Positions 45,302 to 53,137 of a DNA stretch of 64,000 bases are shown piece after piece (position 1 is the first letter of the stretch; every line of letters begins with the position of its first letter). A program made the translations under genes and the position numbers. The notes beneath the pieces were generated by a model. The model saw only the letters and a list, made by a program, of their open reading frames with translations, was not told the DNA's origin and ran no database searches. The stretch covers positions 1 through 64,000 of the forward strand of contig JAOTYE010000013.1 in assembly GCA_029862045.1 (NCBI GenBank), written 5' to 3'. Origin of the DNA: Gammaproteobacteria bacterium. Its GTDB lineage: Bacteria > Pseudomonadota > Gammaproteobacteria > Steroidobacterales > Woeseiaceae.

Positions 45302-45339
45302 TGGTGGCCAGGGGCGGACTAATCGGCGCAGCTGATTGG
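45302..45339. repeat. Interspersed repeat R8: tRNA-Phe 3' end plus module b hairpin
   Basis: TGGTGGCCAGGGGCGGA at 45302-45318 is identical to 32575-32591 and to the reverse complement of a tRNA acceptor 3' end with CCA. It passes directly into CTAATCGGCGCAGCTGATT, the module b hairpin with one stem change. The repeat ends abruptly in a fragment of the adjacent amidase gene. It is part of the 316-base gap 45249-45564, which otherwise holds no gene. Confidence 0.7.
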
Positions 45340-45410
45340 GCTGCGCGGAGGATCCGGAGTGTATCAATTGCCTGCATCCCGACATCCCGATGGTTGCCAA
45401 CGCCGATCGC
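45340..45410 (+). pseudogene. Fragment of a second acetamidase/formamidase-like gene
   Basis: About 70 bases (GCTGCGC..., then TGTATCAATTGCCTGCATCC) align without gaps to 44107-44175 inside the intact amidase gene, with roughly one change in six to seven bases. The corresponding peptide is CINCLHPDIPMVANADR against CINRLHPDIPTVANADP. Only this segment is present, fused to the tRNA-like repeat on its left. It is the relic of a duplicated or related gene, most likely left by a recombination event. Confidence 0.7.
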
Positions 45411-45564
45411 GATTTGACATATCGACGTGACACCGCGACGAGATTGATGTCATCGGACACGGATCACAGTATTGGTCGACAGTGTCGTGCGAGACTTCCG
45501 TCACATTGACCCTGACACCATCATCGCGAAGTTCGCTCGCGATACCTTCATGGAGGAACGCGAC

Positions 45565-46557
45565 GTGTCTAACGAATTCCGAAATCTGATTCTTGCAGGC
45601 ATCACCCTTCTATTTGTTGCAGGCTGCGGTAGCAGCGGAGGCAACGATGGCAATCCGAATCCGCCTGTTACGGGCGAACTCGTGACGATCACCTCGGACA
45701 ACGCGACCACCGTCGCCGGTATCGTTGCCCAGCAGGTTTTGGAAGACAACCTGTTCGGTGCCCTTACTACCACCGGCCTGCCGGTCATGAGCGCCGGCTC
45801 CGGCGCGGCAATTGCCCTGTCGAGCCTGTCCGCCGTGCCACTGCCGGCCGATATGCTCGCGGCACAGTCGACACTTCAGAACTGCGCTGACGAAGGCACC
45901 GTCGACGTGACAGTAAGTATTTCGAATCCGCCCACGATTTCGCGCGGCGATGAATTCGCCTTCCAGTTCGATACCTGTGACGACGGAACAGGCACCGTTC
46001 TGCATGGCCGTCTCGTCATGACCATCACCGCCTTCGAGGGCGACCCGACCGGTGAACTGTTCCTCCTCGGTATGAGCATGAAACTCAGCGCGTTTCAGGT
46101 GACACAGGACGGCAACGTCACCAGCGCGACCGGCACTATCAGCGTCGAGATCGATTCGACGATGCCGCCGATCACGACGATCACTGTATCGACGACTGCA
46201 CTGACCACGACTCACAATGGCGTAACCGAGTATATGTCGAGCATGACAATCACCGTCACTACGAACGACGGCACGACCCCGGCATCGGTCGACGTCGACA
46301 CGTCGTTCCGGATCTCGAGTCCGCGTCTCGGCGGCGACGTGATCGTGAGCACATCGATCAGTATGCAGAGCTCGGGTGAAGGGTATCCGTTCATGGGCGA
46401 GCTCGTGATCGAGGCGGCCGACAATACGGCAATCGTCTTTATCGCGCTCGACAACAATATGGTGCGCCTGGAAATCGACATCAATGGCGACGACGTGCCG
46501 GACGAAGTCCTCGATGTGACGTGGGTGGACCTTTTGGCGGCAGCCGACGCAGCCTGA
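45565..46557 (+). CDS. Lipoprotein of unknown function
   Basis: 330 residues from a GTG at 45565, preferred because GGAGG lies eight bases before it. The ATG at 45550 would place the ribosome site inside the gene. A lipoprotein signal ends LLFVAGCGSS with a glycine/asparagine linker. The mature protein is rich in threonine, serine and valine, with two cysteines (LQNCADEG, DTCDDG) and repeated TTTVxxT-type strands, suggesting a beta-rich fold. No enzyme motif. Family not recognised. A strong rho-independent terminator follows ten bases after the stop, so this gene ends its transcript. Confidence 0.7.
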   Translation: MSNEFRNLILAGITLLFVAGCGSSGGNDGNPNPPVTGELVTITSDNATTVAGIVAQQVLEDNLFGALTTTGLPVMSAGSGAAIALSSLSAVPLPADMLAAQSTLQNCADEGTVDVTVSISNPPTISRGDEFAFQFDTCDDGTGTVLHGRLVMTITAFEGDPTGELFLLGMSMKLSAFQVTQDGNVTSATGTISVEIDSTMPPITTITVSTTALTTTHNGVTEYMSSMTITVTTNDGTTPASVDVDTSFRISSPRLGGDVIVSTSISMQSSGEGYPFMGELVIEAADNTAIVFIALDNNMVRLEIDINGDDVPDEVLDVTWVDLLAAADAA

Positions 46558-46566
46558 CCCGCACCG

Positions 46567-46608
46567 ACAGCCCGCCACCGCTTTGCGCGGTGGCGGGCTG
46601 TGTTTTTT
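46567..46608 (+). terminator. Rho-independent terminator
   Basis: A perfect 15-bp stem, ACAGCCCGCCACCGC and its complement at 46587-46601, surrounds a five-base loop (TTTGC). It is followed after one base by TTTTTT. It lies ten bases after the lipoprotein stop and before a separately transcribed serine hydrolase gene. Confidence 0.93.
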
Positions 46609-46804
46609 CGAGGGTCCCGATTGATCTAAGTGGGTTCATAGACGTCAGGTTTTGGCCCATGCCGCGACGACCAGAGCTCCGCAGAGCACCCGCTCATTCG
46701 GCCTCCACATCACGATTCAGCGCCCGCTTTCCAGTCATCGGAGCTCTCCGACGCGTAGAACTTCCTTTCCTTCCGTCTGTCATATCCAGGGAAGGTGTTC
46801 CGAG

Positions 46805-47938
46805 ATGAAGATGCACGGCAATTGGCTGCTGATTGCGGTTCTCGCCGCGCTTCTGTCACTTGTCGCTTCCTGCGACAGCTCTTCGGGTTCTGGCAATTCG
46901 CGAGGCGGCGCCCCGAATTACACCCCGACCACAACAAGCGATGGCTGGCAAATCGCGACTCCCGCGGGTCAGGGCGTGGACGAAGCTGTATTGAACACGG
47001 CGTATCAAGAGGCACAGCGACTGCCAAACCTCTTCAGCCTGCTGGTAGTGAAGAACGGCTACTTGATCGCAGAGGGGTATTTCAACGGCGCGCATATGAA
47101 TCAGGCGTTCGACACCGCCTCGGTCACCAAGAGCATCACATCGGCTCTGACCGGAATCGCCGTGCGAGACGGCCTTCTGACCAGCGTCGATCAAAGGATG
47201 TTCGAATTCTTCCCGGAGATCGGCTGGCAGCAGCTGGATAGCCGCAAGTCATCGATCACAATTCGCCAGATGCTGCAGATGCGTTCCGGGTATCCCTGGG
47301 AGGAGTTCGATGGTTACCTGGGTCGCTTGCTCAGCACTTCGGGGTGGATCGACTTTGCGGCGGAGTTCCCGTTGGTGGCTGATCCGGGGAGCAAGTTCGG
47401 TTATTCCAATCTGACCGCCCACCTGGTTGGCGTGATCGTAGCAAGGGCCGCGAGCGAGTCCCTTCTCGCATTCGGCGAACGCAGCTTGTTCGATCCGCTC
47501 GGCATCAGCGTGGCGTCGTGGGCGAAGGATGCACACGGGTATTACACAGGCAGCGGTGCCACGATGTTCACCGCGAGAGATATGGCCCGATTCGGGCAGC
47601 TCTATCTCGATGGCGGCGCATACGGTGGCATGCAACTCGTTCCCGCTGAGTGGGTACGGGACTCGTTCGAATCCTATTCCGGTACTACCTACAACACCGA
47701 CATCCTGAATGCCATCAGCCAACTTGAGTATGGATATCTTTGGTGGTCCGGCGTTTCGGGTCCCCACCGCTTCAATTTTGCCTGGGGGCACGGCGGGCAG
47801 CTGATCTGCGTAGTCCAGGATCTCAACATGGTGATCGTCACGACCGCGACGGGGCTCGGAGGCGAGTTCGGTCAGGACGCCTGGCGCCAGGAGAGTAGCG
47901 TCCTGGAGCTGGCAGGAAGATTGATCGCGTTGCTCTAA
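46805..47938 (+). CDS. Serine hydrolase of the class C beta-lactamase/penicillin-binding family, lipoprotein
   Basis: 377 residues from the ATG at 46805; a longer upstream frame is basic and unlike a signal. A lipoprotein signal (WLLIAVLAALLSLVASC) precedes a Ser/Gly linker. The active-site set of the family is complete: SVTK (S-x-x-K) in DTASVTKSITSAL, Y-S-N in KFGYSNLTAH, and the HGG triad in WGHGGQ. Members include esterases, D-aminopeptidases and PBP-like proteins rather than only beta-lactamases. Context gives no substrate. It is probably outer-membrane anchored. Confident in the fold, not in the reaction. Confidence 0.85.
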   Translation: MKMHGNWLLIAVLAALLSLVASCDSSSGSGNSRGGAPNYTPTTTSDGWQIATPAGQGVDEAVLNTAYQEAQRLPNLFSLLVVKNGYLIAEGYFNGAHMNQAFDTASVTKSITSALTGIAVRDGLLTSVDQRMFEFFPEIGWQQLDSRKSSITIRQMLQMRSGYPWEEFDGYLGRLLSTSGWIDFAAEFPLVADPGSKFGYSNLTAHLVGVIVARAASESLLAFGERSLFDPLGISVASWAKDAHGYYTGSGATMFTARDMARFGQLYLDGGAYGGMQLVPAEWVRDSFESYSGTTYNTDILNAISQLEYGYLWWSGVSGPHRFNFAWGHGGQLICVVQDLNMVIVTTATGLGGEFGQDAWRQESSVLELAGRLIALL

Positions 47939-47944
47939 TAGAAG

Positions 47945-48150
47945 CACCAGGAGCTGAAACATCGAACCGTCCGGAAAAGATCGCCAAACTCACAGTCAAG
48001 CTGACCTCACTAGCGAAACACGCGGATTTTCAGTCGCGTGCCACTTCACCGGCGGCCATGTAATTCAATAAGTTACCGGGGCGTCCGTTGCTCAAATTGC
48101 ATGACAATGCACAAGGGAGCATGACTGATTCACGTAAATTTCACGCGCGG
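47945..48150. repeat. Composite interspersed repeat R9 (tRNA-Phe pieces plus module f)
   Basis: This is the longest copy, in the 382-base gap 47939-48320, which contains no gene. CCAGGAGCTGAAACATCG (from 47947), then AACC, resembles the acceptor end and T-loop of tRNA-Phe in reverse. After 46 bases CTGACCTCACTAGCGAA and ACACGCGGATTTTCAG (48018-48033) complete the anticodon-arm piece, identical to R6. About 40 bases later AAGTTACCGGGGCGTCCG (from 48070) starts module f, which runs to TTTCACGCG near 48148. It shows that the tRNA-like part and module f belong to one unit of about 200 bases. Confidence 0.72.
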
Positions 48151-48320
48151 CATCTACAGCCCATATAGGTCGAATACGTCGACGAAACCGTATTCTTGGC
48201 AAACGAGTCGTGCGTGCCAACCCCATCATTGGCCACAACAGCCTGAATTTCCTGATGCCGGTGTGGGTCAATCGCGAGAGCGCGCGGCGACCTGCACCTG
48301 CAGTTGGGATGGCCGCCGGC

Positions 48321-49862
48321 CTAGAAGCGATAGTAGACGCCGAGGCGGGTGCGCAGCCGATCGTATGCGCCGCGCGGGTCCGAAGAATCCACGCTATCTT
48401 GCCGGACTTCCGCCCTGAGCGAGAGTTGATCCGTGAACCGGTACACTCCGCCGACAGAAATTTCGAGGTCCTGGTATTCCTTTTGCGGCTGCGTCGGGTC
48501 GTCGAACGCAAACGCGTTCGGGTACTGCTGATCGCGGTAGTCGATTTCGATGCTCGCCGCGATCTTGTCCGTTAAGTCGAAATTAGTGTCCCACTCGATT
48601 CTGTCGCGCGTGTAGTCATTGTAGCCAACGAAGCCATCATCACGCCGCGTATAAGAATAGGTGAACTCGGTAACGACGCTGTCACTGAAGCGGTGCCGGA
48701 TACCGAGTTTAACGACCTGATAGCGATACTCGAGCGTCGGATTATCGACGGACGCATCGCCGGTCTCATCGCGCGCGCGCCGCTCGTCAAAACTGCGATC
48801 GTGGAAACCGTAACCGACCTTAACGCGCGAATTGTTGCCGAGCGGTAATTTCAGCGCGCCCTCGAACCAGAAGTTATCCAGGTCATAAGGTGATGCTGTT
48901 GGCTCGTCCTCATAATCACGCTGCGAGAAGCCCGCGTTGAATTCGTAGCGAGTTCCGCCGAAACGGTTCTTCAGGCTGAATTCGGCGCCAACCGCGCTAA
49001 AATCAAAACGATCAGCAATACTCGCGCCGTCGTCAAAACGCTCGAGTCCATCATCGCGATCGAAATTGGTTTCCGCATGGCTGCGGAAAAATATTTCGCC
49101 GCCGAGCCGCCGCGTCCCCGACTTTCCACTATCGAGATAACGCTGCATGGCAACGGACAAGCGATGGTCTGTGATATTGGCGTTGTCTAATTCGGAGTCG
49201 GTGTAGTAGTCGCCGCGATGTTGATATGTTGCGACGAGCCTCGACAATGTCGACACAGGATTACTGAAAGCAGCCCCGATGCGAACCGGGATGTAAGCGC
49301 CCGACTGTTCCACCGGATCGACCTGTACTGCGGGGTCCTGCGACAGGTCCAGGTAGGGATCGCTCGGCGCTCGAAACGCGTTGCTGTCGTGCCCAAATCC
49401 TGCAGATAGCAAGACCTGGAACTCCGAGGGCGGTGCGCCTATGGTCACGAGCGCCTCAGTGGACATATCGCGAAGTCTCGAGCTGTCCGCTCGCTTGCGT
49501 GACTTGCGAAACCAGGACTCGGCCTCGCTGGTGTTACCTGCTTTGTTCGCCAGTACGCCGAGCTGGTAATACGAGAGCGCCGCCAGCCCCTCGTCGTTTG
49601 CAGATTGCATGAACGCGGACCTGGCCTGCGGGAATTGGCCGAGGCGGTAGTGCGCCAGGCCCATGTTGTAGAAAAGCCGCGGGCTGGTCTTTCCCTCGGA
49701 CATCGCCTCGTCGTACTTGTCCAGCGCACGCCCATAGTTGCCGCTGCGAAATGCCGCATTGCCGATGTCGAATGCCGTGTCCGCAGCCTGCGTGTCGCCC
49801 ATGGCGGGAGTTGCCGCCAGCAGGAGTACGATTAGAAGTCGTGCAGGTGTTCGTATGCCCAT
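48321..49862 (-). CDS. Outer-membrane beta-barrel with N-terminal TPR domain
   Basis: 513 residues from the ATG at 49862, preceded by a polar extension that was rejected. A signal peptide (LLIVLLLAATPAMGD) is followed by three to four TPR-like repeats (about 28-135; FRSGNYGRALDKYDEA, GLAHYRLGQFPQARSAF, LGVLANKAGNTSEAESWF). From about 145 the chain alternates aromatic and small residues to a C-terminal YYRF, as in an outer-membrane barrel of 14 or more strands (VLLSAGFGHDSNAF, FWFEGALKLPLGNNSRVKVG). The layout recalls Slam-type lipoprotein exporters and other TPR-barrel secretion proteins, but no Slam signature was confirmed. It shares a strand with the acidic-protein/anti-sigma/sigma genes but is separated from them by a terminator. 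Confidence 0.72.
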   Translation of the reverse strand: MGIRTPARLLIVLLLAATPAMGDTQAADTAFDIGNAAFRSGNYGRALDKYDEAMSEGKTSPRLFYNMGLAHYRLGQFPQARSAFMQSANDEGLAALSYYQLGVLANKAGNTSEAESWFRKSRKRADSSRLRDMSTEALVTIGAPPSEFQVLLSAGFGHDSNAFRAPSDPYLDLSQDPAVQVDPVEQSGAYIPVRIGAAFSNPVSTLSRLVATYQHRGDYYTDSELDNANITDHRLSVAMQRYLDSGKSGTRRLGGEIFFRSHAETNFDRDDGLERFDDGASIADRFDFSAVGAEFSLKNRFGGTRYEFNAGFSQRDYEDEPTASPYDLDNFWFEGALKLPLGNNSRVKVGYGFHDRSFDERRARDETGDASVDNPTLEYRYQVVKLGIRHRFSDSVVTEFTYSYTRRDDGFVGYNDYTRDRIEWDTNFDLTDKIAASIEIDYRDQQYPNAFAFDDPTQPQKEYQDLEISVGGVYRFTDQLSLRAEVRQDSVDSSDPRGAYDRLRTRLGVYYRF

Positions 49863-49948
49863 GCGTTTTCCTGTCACAAAATCTGAAAAATTAACGTTAA
49901 TCAGCAAGATAGTGAATGCGCCCTATCGGAAGCGTGATATCTGTCACG

Positions 49949-49982
49949 AAAAAAACCTTCCCACAACTCTCGTCGGGGAAGG
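49949..49982 (-). terminator. Rho-independent terminator on the minus strand
   Basis: On the minus strand CCTTCCC and GGGAAGG form a 7-bp stem around a 13-base loop, directly followed by seven T residues. It lies about 45 bases downstream of the acidic repeat protein gene and separates that sigma-operon from the TPR-barrel gene. Confidence 0.75.
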
Positions 49983-50026
49983 CCTCTTTCGATTGAACAG
50001 ACTTCGCAGGTTATCAACCCTTCGTT

Positions 50027-50362
50027 CTAGATCGGTGCGACATCATCGTCGTCTTCCGAGTCATCCTCGGAATCCGAATCGTCAAGGTCACCGTCCGAGT
50101 CTTCGCTGTCGATGTCGTCGCTGTCCATGTCTTCACTGTCGACGTCTTCGCTGTCTACGTCTTCACTGTCTACATCTTCGCTGTCTTCCGAGTCATCCAG
50201 CTCGAGGACGCTGCCCTCTTCGTCGCTGTCAGAATCGTCAAGAACGTCAAACGAATCGACACCAAGGTCATCATCGTCTGCCCATGCCGCCGAAAACGGC
50301 GCCATCGCCAGCGCCAACACAAGCGCGGCCGCAGATAATACTGAAGTGATCTTCCATTTCAT
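50027..50362 (-). CDS. Secreted Asp/Ser/Glu repeat protein (acidic)
   Basis: 111 residues with a signal peptide (LSAAALVLALAMAPFSAAWA). The mature 80 residues are almost only Asp, Glu, Ser, Val and Leu, with a 5-residue unit (SEDVD, four clear copies near 60-82) and acid-rich flanks (LDDSDSDEEG, DDSEDDDDV). Such peptides bind calcium or other cations, or nucleate mineral. The DNA has a matching 15-base tandem repeat at about 50095-50190. It is the last gene downstream of an ECF sigma factor and its anti-sigma factor, with a terminator just after it, so it is likely co-expressed with them. Role in cation sensing or envelope charge is inference. Confidence 0.75.
   Translation of the reverse strand: MKWKITSVLSAAALVLALAMAPFSAAWADDDDLGVDSFDVLDDSDSDEEGSVLELDDSEDSEDVDSEDVDSEDVDSEDMDSDDIDSEDSDGDLDDSDSEDDSEDDDDVAPI
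50095..50190. repeat. 15-base tandem repeat inside the acidic protein gene
   Basis: Units of 15 bases (such as GTCTTCGCTGTCTAC and GTCTTCACTGTCTAC) recur about six times with silent and conservative changes and encode the SEDVD series. Copy number may vary between strains by slippage. Confidence 0.75.
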
Positions 50363-50403
50363 GACGTACTACTCCTTCGTTGAATGCCCAAGTTTTACTG
50401 CCG

Positions 50404-51036
50404 TCAAATGACCGTAACGGCAAATTCGAATGACTTTTGTTTACCCTCGTGCTCGATCTGGGCGAATACCGCACCGCCGTCGCCAGAGCGCACAATAAGC
50501 GGCAGTTTGAGGATGTTGGTGCCGGACTTGACGTTCGTCGTCCAGCGCACCGACCCGCGGCCTTCGTAGCCCACAACCTCTATACCGTCGGGCAGGCGCA
50601 CGGTCAGGGTCGCGTCCTGCAGCTCGCTCTGAGAATCGAAGGTCAGTCGAAACGTCTTCTCGACATTCAGGCTGATCGCAACGCTCTCCAGTTCGGCAAC
50701 AGAGTCAGGCGTCGGCAGGTCTCCCGGCAACACCAGGATAAGCCAGGCGATCACCCCCGCAGCAACGGCGCCGCCGACGCCCGCTGACGACCAGAACCAG
50801 GTTGCGTTGCGGTGTGTATTGACAACCGTCTGACCGACGACCGAATCGAGAAACCCGTCATCGGGCGGCGTTACCGGCATCGTCCGCAGTGCCTGTCTTA
50901 GCCGCTGTTTTTTCTCAAGCTGGGCCGCGCACTCGGGGCAACCCGCCGCATGCGACTCGAGTTCGCGCGCTACAGACGCCTCGAGTTCGACATCAAGATA
51001 CGGATCCAGGCTTTGACGGTATTGATCGCAATTCAT
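50404..51036 (-). CDS. Anti-sigma factor with zinc-finger domain
   Basis: 210 residues. The N-terminus has the zinc-associated anti-sigma motif H-x3-C-x2-C in SHAAGCPEC, with an earlier CDQY cysteine (C3) as a possible ligand. A single transmembrane segment (about 92-112, VGGAVAAGVIAWLILVLPG) separates this cytoplasmic domain from a beta-rich periplasmic domain of about 95 residues (LTVRLPDGIEVVGYEGRGSVRW). The gene overlaps the ECF sigma gene by 44 bases, the usual sign of a stoichiometric sigma/anti-sigma pair. The periplasmic part probably senses an envelope signal and releases the sigma factor. Confidence 0.88.
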   Translation of the reverse strand: MNCDQYRQSLDPYLDVELEASVARELESHAAGCPECAAQLEKKQRLRQALRTMPVTPPDDGFLDSVVGQTVVNTHRNATWFWSSAGVGGAVAAGVIAWLILVLPGDLPTPDSVAELESVAISLNVEKTFRLTFDSQSELQDATLTVRLPDGIEVVGYEGRGSVRWTTNVKSGTNILKLPLIVRSGDGGAVFAQIEHEGKQKSFEFAVTVI

Positions 51037-51616
51037 GATTTTCTCTGCCTCTTACTGCTCTAGACGTAATTGAGGTCCGATCGGATCCATTGCTGAGGAT
51101 TTCCTGCAACCGCTCGCGCGCCCGGTGCCGCCGGGATTTCAGGGTCCCGAGCGAAACTCCTGTAATTTCAGCGATTTCCGAAAGCGTATACCCCTCGACG
51201 TCGTGCAGGCTGATGATGACCCGGTGCTTGTCGCTGAGCCGCGCCACGGCGGCCTCGATCCGCTTTATGGTAAATTCACCCTCGACCAGGTCCTCGGTGC
51301 TCGCACCTTCCGCGGGTGCGAGGTCCGGGTTTGCGGATAGCTCGGCACCGCTCACAAGACGCAGCCGGCGCGCGCAATACCGGCGCTGATCGTCGATGAA
51401 CTGGTTGTAAAGGACCCGATTGAGCCAAGTCTGGGGCGCATCGATCCCGGCCAGGCGATCCACCTGGGGATAGAGTTTGAGCATCACATCCTGCACAAGA
51501 TCCTGTGCGTCTTCGCGAGTGCCGGTCAACCGAAAGGCCAGCCGGTACAGGCGGTCGAGATGCGGCCGCACAAGGGCAGTGAATGCTTGCTGTTTGTTAC
51601 CCGGAAATCTCCGCAT
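50993..51616 (-). CDS. ECF-type RNA polymerase sigma factor
   Basis: 207 residues. Region 2 (about 10-80; AFRLTGTREDAQDLVQDVMLKL, TWLNRVLYNQFIDDQRR) and region 4 (about 120-175; RLSDKHRVIISLHDVEGYTL, EIAEITGVSLGTLKSRRHRA) are complete and joined by a flexible linker, as in group IV sigma factors. An additional C-terminal tail of about 30 residues overlaps the anti-sigma gene. It would direct transcription of its own operon and envelope genes when released. The divergent 157-base gap to the 51774 gene likely holds its autoregulated promoter, though I could not define one with confidence. Confidence 0.9.
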   Translation of the reverse strand: MRRFPGNKQQAFTALVRPHLDRLYRLAFRLTGTREDAQDLVQDVMLKLYPQVDRLAGIDAPQTWLNRVLYNQFIDDQRRYCARRLRLVSGAELSANPDLAPAEGASTEDLVEGEFTIKRIEAAVARLSDKHRVIISLHDVEGYTLSEIAEITGVSLGTLKSRRHRARERLQEILSNGSDRTSITSRAVRGRENHELRSIPSKPGSVS

Positions 51617-51773
51617 ACTTATTACTTGCTAGTGTCGACATGGCGCGTTCGCTTTTTTACCTTACTCTATTTCGAACGCGCGCTCGTACCCGATAAGTGT
51701 GACCGGTTGCACGCTTTTACGCATTGACTGGCGTATTTTTAACCACACAACCTGACTTTGAGGGCACGAATCT

Positions 51774-53069
51774 TTGCTGGCCAATCCGCACAAAGCTGTA
51801 ATTCTGATCGTCTTCGCCATGATCCTTGGCGGCTATACCTTGATGGCGTTCAACTATCCGCTCGCGTACATCTGGGCCACGTATGAAGATCTCGTTGGCG
51901 AGTGGTCACAAACCTATTTCTTTTTTGCGGCCGCAATCTTGTCCGTCATCGTCGCACAGCAGAAGAGCCGGTATAGGTGGTTTTTTGCATTGCTCGCCAT
52001 TGCCTGCAGCTACGTTGTCCTCGAGGAAATATCCTGGGGCCAGCGAATCTTCGGTTTCGAAACACCCGAGTTTCTCAAAGCACGCAACCTGCAGGGTGAG
52101 GCCAATCTCCATAACCTGTTTACGGGGCCGCACAAGACGTTACTCAAAGACCTCATCAGCATTGCCGTCTCGGTCAGTATCGTCGGCTTCGGCCTGTTGT
52201 ACCCGTTACTATTGTCGCGCAAGTGGAAAATCGCACTCTGGGCTGACAAGCTCGGCGTCGCGGCGCCGCCGTTAGTGCTTGCCCCCTTCTTCACGGTGGC
52301 CGCCTTCTTCGAACTCAAGCCGCTCAGCTTCAATGAGGCGGAGGTTGCCGAGCTGCTCATCGCGGTCGCGCTCGCCATGTTTGCGCTGCATCAGCTACTG
52401 GTCTCTCGTCTTGGCCTTGTAACGCCAAATACGAAATGGAACCGGAACGATTCGCTGATTCTAGGAAGATGGCTCATCATCCTCTTGAGCAGTATTGTCG
52501 TTGCCGCGGCGCTGACCACGGCGGGCTTTTATTCCGTGCCAGCCAACAAAGCACGTGTGGACAATCGCATCGAAAACGGCATTGAAAAATTCGCCGGCCG
52601 ATACGAACGTTACGACCGTTGCGACGTTGCAAATAAACTTTACGAAATGCTGTTGCGCAAGGAACCCGATCGCGTCTATATCCTGCGCAAACAGGCAGCA
52701 TGCTACGCCGAGCTCGGCGAATCCGGCAAGTTCGAGGAAACCGTCTCGAAAGCAATCGATATCGATCTGCAGAAGTACAACGGGGAACCCTGGCGCGCTT
52801 CAGTCAATCAATCGCTCGTGCGCAGTTACCGGCTGGCGGGTGATGCCGAACGAGCCGACGCGCATCTTGCCGAGGCGTTGGACATCGGCATCTCGCGAAT
52901 TATGAGCAAGCCCGACAGCGCCTCGGCCGCCTATTCATATGGCCGCACGCTGCGACTGGCCGGCCGCGATGAGGAGGCGCTCGAGCAATTTACACGTGCG
53001 TACGAGATGAAGCCCACGTCATCACGTTATCGCAGCGCATACTTTGCGGCGCGGGCCCGTCTCAACTGA
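51774..53069 (+). CDS. Membrane protein with C-terminal TPR-like repeats
   Basis: 431 residues from a TTG start; the ATG at 51819 is an alternative. The first 270 residues hold about seven hydrophobic segments, with a conserved-looking EEISWGQRIFGF motif in a loop after the third and a NLHNLFTG motif. These occur in a broad family of uncharacterised inner-membrane proteins. Residues about 285-430 form TPR-like helices (RVYILRKQAACYAELGESGKF, SYGRTLRLAGRDEEALEQFTR). Function unknown. It is divergent from the ECF sigma operon and is followed by the repeat at the dsr operon end. Not obviously linked to sulfur metabolism. Confidence 0.7.
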   Translation: MLANPHKAVILIVFAMILGGYTLMAFNYPLAYIWATYEDLVGEWSQTYFFFAAAILSVIVAQQKSRYRWFFALLAIACSYVVLEEISWGQRIFGFETPEFLKARNLQGEANLHNLFTGPHKTLLKDLISIAVSVSIVGFGLLYPLLLSRKWKIALWADKLGVAAPPLVLAPFFTVAAFFELKPLSFNEAEVAELLIAVALAMFALHQLLVSRLGLVTPNTKWNRNDSLILGRWLIILLSSIVVAAALTTAGFYSVPANKARVDNRIENGIEKFAGRYERYDRCDVANKLYEMLLRKEPDRVYILRKQAACYAELGESGKFEETVSKAIDIDLQKYNGEPWRASVNQSLVRSYRLAGDAERADAHLAEALDIGISRIMSKPDSASAAYSYGRTLRLAGRDEEALEQFTRAYEMKPTSSRYRSAYFAARARLN

Positions 53070-53137
53070 GGTTGAAGCCGAAGTTTTGGCCCTCTTCGTT
53101 CTCCGGTCTGGCGCGGGCGCACCTCATACGTCTGTCG

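Noticed and set aside
44052-45377. Minus-strand frame of 441 codons opposite the amidase gene
   Set aside because: Shadow of a well-supported formamidase-family gene. Translation is histidine- and arginine-rich without motifs.
50090-50200. CRISPR-like array
   Set aside because: The 15-base periodicity has no spacers and is in frame with an acidic repeat protein.
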